From: Massilia sp. YIM B02763
GTDB lineage: Bacteria; Pseudomonadota; Gammaproteobacteria; Burkholderiales; Burkholderiaceae_D
NCBI RefSeq assembly: GCF_030412015.1
Contig: NZ_JASNRD010000006.1
Span: 62,001 to 126,000, forward strand
Direction: 5' to 3'
DNA length: 64,000 nt
Shown here: piece by piece, positions 50,576 through 58,126 of the stretch
Layout of the letters: every line of letters begins with the position of its first letter
Numbering within the stretch: position 1 is the first letter of the stretch
Made by a program: the position numbers and the translations under genes
The notes under the pieces: generated by a model
Seen by the model: only the letters and a program-made list of their open reading frames with translations
Database searches by the model: none
What the model was told of the DNA's origin: nothing

Positions 50576-51652
50576 TCAGTGTGTTGCGAGTTCGTCAAAC
50601 AGGCGCAATTGTTCGACCTGTTCGCTGTCCGCCAGGCGCACGCCCACGCCCAGCAGGCGCACGGGACGGCTGGCGCGCTGCCACCCCGTCTCCATCAGGT
50701 GGCGGTAGGTCTCCAGGTTCGGCGCATGGCCGACGCATTCGACCGTGGTCTGCTGGAAGTCGGAAAACTTGATCTTGACGAACAGCTTGTTGATGAATTT
50801 TTCGGCACCGTTGCGCTTGATGCGTCCCGCCAGGTGCTCCATCAATTCGGGCAGCAGCGCCAGGCAGGCCGGCAGGTCCGGCACGTCCGGCGTATAGGTT
50901 TCCTCGGTGCTGATCGATTTGCGTTCGCGCACCGGATTCACGTCGCGTTCGTCGATGCCGCGGCACAGGCTGTACAGGCGCGCACCGAACGACCCGAAAT
51001 GCTGCTGCAGCTTGTCCATGCTCCAGTCGCGCAGGTCGCCGCAGGTCTGGGCGCCCAGGCGGTTCAGCTTGGCCGCCGTGACCTTGCCCACGCCGAACAG
51101 CTTCTTCACGGGCAGCGCGGCCACGAAGGCATCCACCTCGTCGGGCCGCACGAGGAACAGCCCGTCCGGCTTGTTCCAGTCGCTGGCGATCTTGGCCACG
51201 AACTTGTTCGGCGCCACCCCGGCCGAGGCCGTGATGCCGACGGTCTCGTGGATGCGGCGGCGGATTTCCTGGGCGATCAGCGTCGCGCTGCCCTTGCAGT
51301 GGGGAGAGTTGGTGACGTCGAGGTAGGCCTCGTCCAGCGACAGCGGCTCGACGAGTTCCGTGTAGTCGCGGTAGATCTCCATGATCTGGCGCGAGGCGGT
51401 CCGGTACTTCTCCATGTTCGGCGGGATCAGCAGGAGGTCCGGGCACAGCTTGACGGCGGTGGCGGTGGCCATCGCCGAATGGATGCCGAAGCGGCGCGCC
51501 TCGTAGTTGCAGGTGGCGATGACGCCGCGCTGGTCCGGCCGGCCGCCGACGGCCAGCGGCCGGCCGCGCAACGACGGGTCGTCGCGCATCTCGACGGATG
51601 CGTAGAAACAATCGCAATCGCAGTGGATGATCTTGCGGACAGGGGCGTTCAC
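50576..51652 (-). CDS. dinB: DNA polymerase IV
   Basis: Y-family translesion polymerase of 358 residues. The N-terminus KIIHCDCDCFYASVEMRDDP and PLSLDEAYLDVT carry the metal-binding acidic residues; the thumb KKLFGVGKVTAAKLNRLG and little-finger KFINKLFVKIKFSDFQQTT follow. The C-terminus ends EQVEQLRLFDEL, a beta-clamp-binding type motif (QLRLF). I start at GTG 51652: longer frames would run through the LexA box at 51684-51699, which should lie outside the gene. Confidence 0.94.
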   Translation of the reverse strand: MNAPVRKIIHCDCDCFYASVEMRDDPSLRGRPLAVGGRPDQRGVIATCNYEARRFGIHSAMATATAVKLCPDLLLIPPNMEKYRTASRQIMEIYRDYTELVEPLSLDEAYLDVTNSPHCKGSATLIAQEIRRRIHETVGITASAGVAPNKFVAKIASDWNKPDGLFLVRPDEVDAFVAALPVKKLFGVGKVTAAKLNRLGAQTCGDLRDWSMDKLQQHFGSFGARLYSLCRGIDERDVNPVRERKSISTEETYTPDVPDLPACLALLPELMEHLAGRIKRNGAEKFINKLFVKIKFSDFQQTTVECVGHAPNLETYRHLMETGWQRASRPVRLLGVGVRLADSEQVEQLRLFDELATH

Positions 51653-51683
51653 TCTGGCGCTCGCCCCGGCGCCGGGACGACTA

Positions 51684-51699
51684 CTGTTATTGCATACAG
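51684..51699. promoter_or_regulatory. lexA box: LexA (SOS) box of dinB
   Basis: CTGTTATTGCATACAG fits CTGT-N8-ACAG, with flanking TA on each side giving TACTG...CAGTA. It is 32 bases before the dinB start. Confidence 0.88.
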
Positions 51700-51738
51700 T
51701 ATCTCCCGGATCGGCCCCACCGCGCAAGTCCGGCAGGC

Positions 51739-51915
51739 TTAGAGCCTATCCCAGTAGGCGGAGGGAAGTTGATGGCGACATGCGCGTAGGCGATGCATGG
51801 GAAGTGCGGGCAAGGCGCGAGGAGGCCGCGTGGCTAGCCACGCAACGACGAGCAACGCCGCCCGCGCTTTCCAGGCGCGCCAGCAACGACCTCCGCCTAC
51901 CGGGATAGGCTCTTA
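51739..51915. mobile_element. MITE-like element, 171 bp with TTA target duplication
   Basis: The element 51742-51912 begins GAGCCTATCCCAGTAGGCGGAGG and ends with its inverted copy CCTCCGCCTACCGGGATAGGCTC, differing at one position. It is flanked by a 3-bp direct repeat TTA (51739-51741 and 51913-51915). There is no transposase frame. Inverted ends starting GAGCC and a TNA duplication recall the IS1031 group of the IS5 family, a possible parent. The right TTA is, on the minus strand, the TAA stop of the aldo/keto reductase gene. Confidence 0.75.
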
Positions 51916-52938
51916 GCCGAGGAAGCGTTCGCGCTGCGCGTTGGTTGCCGCCTGCACCCATCCCGGGTAGGCGCGCGGAAGCGCGGTGGCGCGATCCAGG
52001 TCCGCCAGGTCGTCCGGCGTCAGCTGCAGGTCCAGCGCTTGCAGGTTGTCCTGCAGCTGCTCCACGCGGCGCGCGCCGACGATCGCGCAGGTGACGCCTT
52101 CCTGCGCCAGCACCCAGGCCAGCGCCACCCGCGCCGCGCTCACGCCGTGGCGTTCGGCCACCGGCGCCAGCGCCTCGATGACGCGGTAGCCGTGTTCCGC
52201 CTCGATCGGCGGGAAGTCGATGTGGGCACGGCGCGAACCCGGGTCGGCGCCGCCGGCGCGGCTGATCTTCCCGGACAGCAGGCCGCCCGCGAGGGGGCTC
52301 CAGGCCATCAGGCCCAGGCCGGCGTCGCGCGCCAGCGGCAGGATTTCGCGCTCGATGTCGCGCACGGCCAGCGAATAGCAGGCCTGCATCGACACGTAGG
52401 CGGACCAGCCGTGCAGCGCCGACAGGCCCAGGGCCTTGGCCACCTGCCAGGCGGCCAGGTTCGAGCAGCCGATGTAGCGGATCTTGCCGGCGCGGACGGC
52501 GTCGTCGAGGGCGCGCAGCGTCTCTTCCATCGGCGTGAGGCCGTCGACATTGTGGATCTGGTACAGGTCCACGTGGTCCGTGCGCAGGCGCTTCAGGCTG
52601 GCGTCCAGCGCGCGCAGCGTGTACAGGCGCGACTGGCCGGCATCGTTCGGACCCTTGCCCATCGGCGCATGGTATTTCGTGGCCAGCACGACGTCGTCGC
52701 GGCGGCCCTGCAGTACCTCGCCGAGCAGGCTTTCCGATTCGCCGTTCGCGTACACGTCGGCCGTGTCGATGAAGTTGATGCCGGCGTCCAGCGCCGTGCC
52801 GACCAGGCGGTCCGTGTCCGCCAGCGAGAGGCCGCCGACCTTGTCGTAGGGCGGTGTCGCCGCGCCGCCGAAGGTCATGGCCCCCAGGCACAGGCGTGAT
52901 ACGATGAGGCCGGTCTTTCCGAGTCGTCGGTATTGCAT
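51913..52938 (-). CDS. Aldo/keto reductase
   Basis: NADPH-dependent reductase of 341 residues. Motifs: RRLGKTGLIVSRLCLGAMTFGG, NFIDTADVYANGESE with the catalytic Asp and Tyr, VVLATKYHAPMG with the Lys, DHVDLYQIHNVD with the His, and the cofactor end GVTCAIVGARRVEQLQDNL. Substrate unknown. The start has AGGAGA upstream. Its stop codon lies in the target duplication of the MITE-like element, so the natural C-terminus may have been altered. Divergent from the AraC regulator, its likely controller. Confidence 0.9.
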   Translation of the reverse strand: MQYRRLGKTGLIVSRLCLGAMTFGGAATPPYDKVGGLSLADTDRLVGTALDAGINFIDTADVYANGESESLLGEVLQGRRDDVVLATKYHAPMGKGPNDAGQSRLYTLRALDASLKRLRTDHVDLYQIHNVDGLTPMEETLRALDDAVRAGKIRYIGCSNLAAWQVAKALGLSALHGWSAYVSMQACYSLAVRDIEREILPLARDAGLGLMAWSPLAGGLLSGKISRAGGADPGSRRAHIDFPPIEAEHGYRVIEALAPVAERHGVSAARVALAWVLAQEGVTCAIVGARRVEQLQDNLQALDLQLTPDDLADLDRATALPRAYPGWVQAATNAQRERFLG

Positions 52939-52998
52939 GGTGGGTTTCTCTCCTGTGATCCGATGACGACAGTCTAGAAGCCGCGGCCCCACCCCACC

Positions 52999-53988
52999 AT
53001 GCTCCACGATCCACAAGCAATGCGCGCGCGTCCAGCGCCGGCCGAGGTCCCCGTCGGCGATCCCTTGTCCGACGTCCTCGCGCTGCTGCAGATCCGCGAC
53101 GGCACCTCGCTGCGCATCGCCGCCGGCGGCGCGTGGGCGCTGCGCCTGCCCTCGTATTCCTACTTGAAGTTCATCGCCCAGGTCGAGGGCCGCCAGTGGA
53201 TCCGCGTGGACGGCGGCGACACTGCCATCTGCCTGGAGCCGGGCGACTGCCTCGTCATGCATGGCGGACGCCCGTTCGTGGTGGCGAGCGACCTGGCGCT
53301 GGCCCCCGTCGACGGCGTCGCGCACTTCGCCGCCGCCATGGACCGGGCCAGCGGCAGCGTGCGCTGGGGAGAAGGCGCGCCGGACATGGTGGCCGTGGCC
53401 GGCCGTTTCGAGATCGCGCCGGGACAGCGCGCCTTGCTGGACGAGATCCTGCCGCCCGAGCTGCACATCCGCGCCGCCTCGCGCGCGGCGCCGGCGCTGC
53501 GCGCCCTGCTCGAACTGTTCCGCGACGAAGCGCAGGCCGGCGCGCCAGGGCAGCGCGCGGTGACGGCGGGCCTTGCGCGCATCGCGCTCGTGCAGGCGCT
53601 GCGCGCCCATGGCGAAGGGCCTGCGGCGGACGGCTGGCTGGGCGCCCTGGCCGACCCCAGGATCGGCCCCGTGCTGCGCGCGCTGCACGGTGACCCGGCA
53701 CGGCGCTGGACGCTGCCCGAGCTGGCGCGCGCCGGCGGCATGTCGCGCTCGGCGCTGGCGCTGCGCTTCAAGGCCCTGGTCGGCAGCGCCCCGCTGCACT
53801 ACCTGCAGCAATGGCGCATGCGGCTGGCGCGCCAGGCCCTGGTGCAGGGGAGCGAGCCGGTAGCCACGCTGGCGTACCGGCTCGGCTATGCGTCGGAGAG
53901 CGCGTTCAGCGCGGCCTTCAAGAAAAGCACGGGCCTGGCGCCCGGGCAGTTCCGGCAGCAAGGCACGGCGACCGGGCTTACCAGGTGA
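52999..53988 (+). CDS. AraC-family transcriptional regulator
   Basis: A 329-residue regulator. The N-terminal half is cupin-like, of the AraC_binding_2 / RclR-ABC kind (GGAWALRLPSYSYLKFIAQVEGRQW, CLEPGDCLVMHGGRPFVV); the C-terminal third is a double helix-turn-helix: WTLPELARAGGMSRSALALRFKALVGSAPLHYLQQWRMRLARQAL then VATLAYRLGYASESAFSAAFKKSTGLAPGQFR. It is divergent from the aldo/keto reductase with 60 bases between starts, the usual place for a local activator. Its 3' end overlaps the subtilase gene by 11 bases tail to tail. Confidence 0.9.
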   Translation: MLHDPQAMRARPAPAEVPVGDPLSDVLALLQIRDGTSLRIAAGGAWALRLPSYSYLKFIAQVEGRQWIRVDGGDTAICLEPGDCLVMHGGRPFVVASDLALAPVDGVAHFAAAMDRASGSVRWGEGAPDMVAVAGRFEIAPGQRALLDEILPPELHIRAASRAAPALRALLELFRDEAQAGAPGQRAVTAGLARIALVQALRAHGEGPAADGWLGALADPRIGPVLRALHGDPARRWTLPELARAGGMSRSALALRFKALVGSAPLHYLQQWRMRLARQALVQGSEPVATLAYRLGYASESAFSAAFKKSTGLAPGQFRQQGTATGLTR

Positions 53989-55744
53989 ACTTCAACGTGT
54001 ACTTGCCCACCGCGCCCGCGTGGTAGCGCACGCGCACGTAGTGCGCCTGCGTCGCCGCCGCCGTGTTGGCCGTCGACAGCGCGTCCGCCACGCCCAGGCC
54101 GTTGGTGCTGGTGGCCTGCTGGGTGCCGGCGGCGTTGTAGGCGTACAGGTCGAAGTCCGAACCGGCGGCAGGCGTCAGCGTCGCCGTCAGCGTCTTGCCG
54201 GCCGGGACCTGGACCACGAAGTAATCGTTGTCGTTGGTCGCCGCGACGGTGCCGTTGACGACCGTGCCGCTCACCGTCACCGCGTTCGCCGCCGGGATCG
54301 TGTTGTTCGACTCCGTCTCGTTCTGCGCGGGCACGGCGGCCGTCGCCGCCGGCAGGGCCACGCTCAAGGCCGCCGCCGCGTCGACGATGCCGCGTCCGCA
54401 ACCCGTGCACGTGGCCGGGAAGGCGCGCGCGCTCGACTTCAGCTTCGCCTCGACCTCGTCCGGGGTCAGGGACGGATTCGCCGACAGCATCAGCGCGGCC
54501 ACGCCGGCCACGTGCGGCGCCGCCATCGAGGTGCCCATGTAGGTGGCGTAGCTGTCGCCGGCCGGCGTGGTGGTGCCCGCGTTCAGCGTCGACAGGATGC
54601 CGGCGCCATTGTCCCCGCCCGGTGCCGCCACGTCGACCACGTTGCCGTAGTTCGAGTAGGACGCGCGGCCGCCATTGCGGTTGACGGCCGCCACCGCGAT
54701 CACGCCGCTGCAGTTGGCCGGGTTCGAATTGGCGGCGTCGACGTTCGCATTGCCCGCCGCGACCACCACGACGGCGCCGCGCGAACGGGCGCTGTCGATG
54801 GCGCGCTGGGTGGTGGTGTCGCAGGTGCCGCTGCCGCCCAGCGACAGGTTCAGCACGCGTGCCTTGTTGGCGTTGGCCGGCACGCCCGTGACGGTGCCGC
54901 CCGAGGACCAGACGATGGCGTCGGCGATGTCCGAGGTATAGCCGCCACAGCGGCCCAGCACGCGCACGGGCACGACCTTCGCGTTGTAGGCGACGCCGGC
55001 GATGCCGCTGCCGTTGTTCGTCTTCGCCGCGATGGTGCCGGCGACGTGGGTGCCGTGCCAGCTCGACGTCGAGTCCTGGGCCGGCACGCCGGCCGCGCAG
55101 CTGCCCGCCGGCGCCCAGTCGCCCGGGTCGCTGGCATCGGCATCGCGGCCGCCGCCGTCGTTGGCGATGACGCCCGTGGTGATGAAATCGTAGCCCGGCA
55201 GGACCTGGCCGGCCAGGTCGGCGTGGGGGCGGTAGCCGGTGTCGATCACGGCCACGTTGATGCCACTGCCGGTGGCCTTGTTCCAGGCGGCCGGCGCGTT
55301 GATGCCGCCCCTGGCCTCGAACAGGTCCCATTGCTCGCCGTAGCGCGCGTCGTTGGGAACGGCCAGCGGCACCATGATGCGGTCCGGCTCCGCGTAGTCG
55401 ACGTCCGGGTCGCGCGCCATCAGCTCGGCCGCGAGCTTGCGCGCCTCGTCCAGCGCCATCACGCGGTTCAGCTGCATCACGTTGGCGCCGCCGGCGGTGG
55501 CGCGCAGCGCGCGCAGCGTGGCGCCGTACTGCTGGCCGGCACGGTCGATCAGGGCCTGGCGCACGCGGTCGGGCACGCGCATGGGCTGCGCGCCCTTCGC
55601 ATTGTCGGCGGCGTCCTTGTACTTGACGATCAGGCGGTCGGTCTGGGCGATGAACTTCGTGTCCTGGGCATGGGCGGCCAGCGGCCCGAAGGCGAACAGT
55701 GCGGCGGCGAGGAACGAGGTCTTCATCATGCTGTGCTGCGTCAT
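53978..55744 (-). CDS. Exported S8 subtilase with PPC domain, paralogue 1
   Basis: Secreted serine protease of 588 residues. Order: signal peptide (about 1-26, LAAHAQ), propeptide with RLIVKYKD and YAEPDRIM, catalytic domain with VAVIDTGYRPH (Asp), SSWHGTHVAGTIAA (His) and YMGTSMAAPHVAGVAAL (Ser), then a bacterial pre-peptidase C-terminal (PPC) domain (ETESNNTIPAA to YTLKFTW). Closely similar to the next gene over its whole length. Start has GGAGAG upstream. Probably a nutrient-releasing exoprotease. Confidence 0.94.
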   Translation of the reverse strand: MTQHSMMKTSFLAAALFAFGPLAAHAQDTKFIAQTDRLIVKYKDAADNAKGAQPMRVPDRVRQALIDRAGQQYGATLRALRATAGGANVMQLNRVMALDEARKLAAELMARDPDVDYAEPDRIMVPLAVPNDARYGEQWDLFEARGGINAPAAWNKATGSGINVAVIDTGYRPHADLAGQVLPGYDFITTGVIANDGGGRDADASDPGDWAPAGSCAAGVPAQDSTSSWHGTHVAGTIAAKTNNGSGIAGVAYNAKVVPVRVLGRCGGYTSDIADAIVWSSGGTVTGVPANANKARVLNLSLGGSGTCDTTTQRAIDSARSRGAVVVVAAGNANVDAANSNPANCSGVIAVAAVNRNGGRASYSNYGNVVDVAAPGGDNGAGILSTLNAGTTTPAGDSYATYMGTSMAAPHVAGVAALMLSANPSLTPDEVEAKLKSSARAFPATCTGCGRGIVDAAAALSVALPAATAAVPAQNETESNNTIPAANAVTVSGTVVNGTVAATNDNDYFVVQVPAGKTLTATLTPAAGSDFDLYAYNAAGTQQATSTNGLGVADALSTANTAAATQAHYVRVRYHAGAVGKYTLKFTW

Positions 55745-55860
55745 GCGGTGCTCTCCATCGTTTAAGCGAACTGGACAGCGTAACGGAAAGCGACCCGCAC
55801 GGGGCCGCCTTTGGGGTCGATACGACAGGAAAATTTTTGATAACTGCTTGAATGGCAAGG

Positions 55861-55889
55861 AAAAAGATGCGCCGGGAGGCGCATCTTTT
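55861..55889 (-). terminator. Terminator of subtilase paralogue 2
   Basis: Minus-strand hairpin AAAAGATGCGCC / GGCGCATCTTTTT, 33 bases beyond the stop. It separates the two subtilase genes, so paralogue 1 needs its own promoter. Confidence 0.8.
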
Positions 55890-55921
55890 GCAGGCGGTCA
55901 TGGAACCGCCCGCTCAGCGAT

Positions 55922-57763
55922 TTACCAGCCCAGCTTGAGCGTGTACTTGCCGTTGGTGGAACCGGTGCCGCCGCTGTAGTACACCACGCGCACGTAGCGC
56001 GCCGCGCTGGCGGAACCCGTGTTGGCCGAGCCGGCGCTGTCCACCGCGCCGGTGCCGTTCTCGCTCTTCGCCAGCTGCGTGCCCGCGCTGTTGTAGATGT
56101 AGACGTCGTAGTCCGAGCTGGCGTTCGGCGTCAGCGTCGCGCTCAGCGTCTTCCCGGCCGGCAGCTGCACGACGAAGTAATCCGTGTCGCTGCTGCTGGA
56201 GAGGGCGCCGTTCACCGTGGTGCCGGAGGTCGTCACACTGTTCGCGGTGGACAGCGTGTTGTTCGACTCGGTCTCGGCGACGGTCGGCCCGCTCGGGGTC
56301 GCTGCGCCTGCGGCGGCATCTACCGCGGCCGAGGCATCGACAATGCCCACGCCGCAACCGCTGCACGAGGCCGGGAAGGCGCGTGCACTCGACTTCAGGC
56401 GGGCCTCGACGTCGTCCGGCGTCAGGCTGGCGTTCTTGGCCAGCATCAGCGCGACCACGCCAGCCACGTGCGGCGTCGCCATCGACGTGCCCATATAGCC
56501 CGCGTAGCTGTCGGCGCCCGGGCCGCTGGTGCCGGCGTTGAGCGTCGACAGGATCGCCGCGCCGCTGTCGCCGCCCGGCGCCGCCACGTCGACCACGGTG
56601 CCGTAGTTCGAATAGGACGCGCGCCCGCCGTTGCGGTTGGTGGCCGCCACGGTGATCACGCCGGAGCAGTTGGCGGGGTTGCTGTTGCTGGCGTTCTGGG
56701 CCTCGTTGCCGGCCGCGACCACGACCACGGTGCCGCGCGAGCGGGCGCCGTTGATCGCGTTCTGGGTCGTGGTGCCGCAGGTGCCGCCGCCGCCCAGCGA
56801 CATGTTGATGACCTGGGCGCGCGCGGCGATGTTGGGCACGCCCGAGACGGTGCCGCCCGAAGCCCAGACGATGGCGTCGGCGATGTCCGAGGTGTAGCCG
56901 CCGCACTTGCCCAGCACGCGCACGGGCACGATCTTGGCGCCGTAGGCGACGCCGGCAACGCCCATGCCGTTGTTGGTCAGCGCCGCGATGGTGCCGGCCA
57001 CGTGGGTGCCGTGCCAGCTCGAGTTCGAGGCCGGCTCGCCGGTGCCGCACTCGCCCGCCGCGACGTAGTCGCCCGGGTCGCTGGCATCGCTGTCGCGGCC
57101 GTTGCCGTCGTTGGCGATGGCGGTATCGGAAATGAAGTCGTAGCCGGCCAGGAACTGGCCCGACAGGTCGGCGTGCGGACGGTAGCCGGTGTCGATCACG
57201 GCGACGCGGATGCCGGCGCCCGTCGACTTGTCCCAGGCGGCCGGCAGGCGCATGCCACCGGTGCTCTCGAACAGGTCCCACTGCTCGTTGTAGCGGCTGT
57301 CGTTGGGCGTGAACAGCGGATGCATCAGGCGGTCCGGCTCGGCGTACTCGACGGACGGATCGCGCGCGGCCAGGTCGGCGGCCACCTTGGCGGCTTCGGC
57401 CACGCTGACCTTGCGGCCCAGCTTGACCACGCGGGCGCCGGTGGCGATGGTGTGCGATTCCTTCATCAGCATGCCGAACTGGCGTCCGGACTGGTCGAGC
57501 AGGTTCTTGCGCGCCGTGGCCAGGGGCGCGGCCAGGCTGCTCGAAGCCGCCTGCACCTTGCCCTTGACGGACACGGGACCGTCTTCGCCCTTGTACTTGA
57601 CGATGATGCGGTCGGTCTCGTCCGCCACCTTCATTCCCTGCGCGGCGGGAACGGCGGCGACGGCCAAGGAGACGCCTGCACTGGCCATGCCGGCGGCGAG
57701 CCCGAGGACGGCTGCAGCGCAGAGTTTCAACACGGCCGGATACATCGATTGCTGTGACTTCAT
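55922..57763 (-). CDS. Exported S8 subtilase with PPC domain, paralogue 2
   Basis: A 613-residue secreted protease with the same plan as its neighbour: signal peptide (about 1-30), propeptide (RIIVKYKG, EYAEPDRLM), catalytic VAVIDTGYRPH, SSWHGTHVAGTIAA and YMGTSMATPHVAGVVAL, and a C-terminal PPC domain (ETESNNTLSTA to YTLKLGW). Its propeptide is longer than that of paralogue 1. The ATG at 57763 has AAAGGAAG upstream. Tandem duplication is the simplest origin of the pair. Confidence 0.94.
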   Translation of the reverse strand: MKSQQSMYPAVLKLCAAAVLGLAAGMASAGVSLAVAAVPAAQGMKVADETDRIIVKYKGEDGPVSVKGKVQAASSSLAAPLATARKNLLDQSGRQFGMLMKESHTIATGARVVKLGRKVSVAEAAKVAADLAARDPSVEYAEPDRLMHPLFTPNDSRYNEQWDLFESTGGMRLPAAWDKSTGAGIRVAVIDTGYRPHADLSGQFLAGYDFISDTAIANDGNGRDSDASDPGDYVAAGECGTGEPASNSSWHGTHVAGTIAALTNNGMGVAGVAYGAKIVPVRVLGKCGGYTSDIADAIVWASGGTVSGVPNIAARAQVINMSLGGGGTCGTTTQNAINGARSRGTVVVVAAGNEAQNASNSNPANCSGVITVAATNRNGGRASYSNYGTVVDVAAPGGDSGAAILSTLNAGTSGPGADSYAGYMGTSMATPHVAGVVALMLAKNASLTPDDVEARLKSSARAFPASCSGCGVGIVDASAAVDAAAGAATPSGPTVAETESNNTLSTANSVTTSGTTVNGALSSSSDTDYFVVQLPAGKTLSATLTPNASSDYDVYIYNSAGTQLAKSENGTGAVDSAGSANTGSASAARYVRVVYYSGGTGSTNGKYTLKLGW

Positions 57764-57957
57764 GTTTCTTCCTTTAATGAGAAAACACCAAGCTTGATTT
57801 TCCGCAGGCACGAATGCCCGAGATCTAGTTTTGTTCGGCGCCAGTGCTGGCCGCCGATTGCCCATCTGTATGTGGACAAGCCAGATTAACCCGCCGGAAA
57901 AAACTTTGAGGAAAATTCACAATTGAAATCGATGCATTTACGATACAGAACACTCTT

Positions 57958-57971
57958 GTTAGCGCTAAAAC
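57958..57971. promoter_or_regulatory. LacI-type half-conserved operator
   Basis: TGTTAGCGCTAAAA has the TTAGCGCTAA core of the sites at 7092, 7235 and 40685. It lies about 195 bases before the subtilase 2 start, which is far for direct repression. Confidence 0.4.
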
Positions 57972-58073
57972 CTACAAGCTTCGGCCAATTGTAAAATTTA
58001 CGGAATAAAGTTTAATTGAAGCAAGATAGTAATATTAAACAATTGTGATTACGGTCGATAATCATATGCAATA

Positions 58074-58104
58074 AAAAAAGGCCGCGATCGCTCGCGGCCT
58101 TTTG
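58074..58104 (-). terminator. Terminator of the second TonB receptor
   Basis: Minus-strand hairpin AAGGCCGCG / CGCGGCCTT followed by seven T, about 25 bases after the stop. Confidence 0.85.
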
Positions 58105-58126
58105 TCCATCAGAACGGTTCAGGGAA

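Larger units (their letters stand above)
57764..58126. other. AT-rich intergenic region with promoter of subtilase 2
   Basis: 363 bases, AT-rich for this genome. It contains a LacI-type palindrome (57958-57971) and, at the right end, the terminator of the TonB receptor. No gene is visible. Confidence 0.5.
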
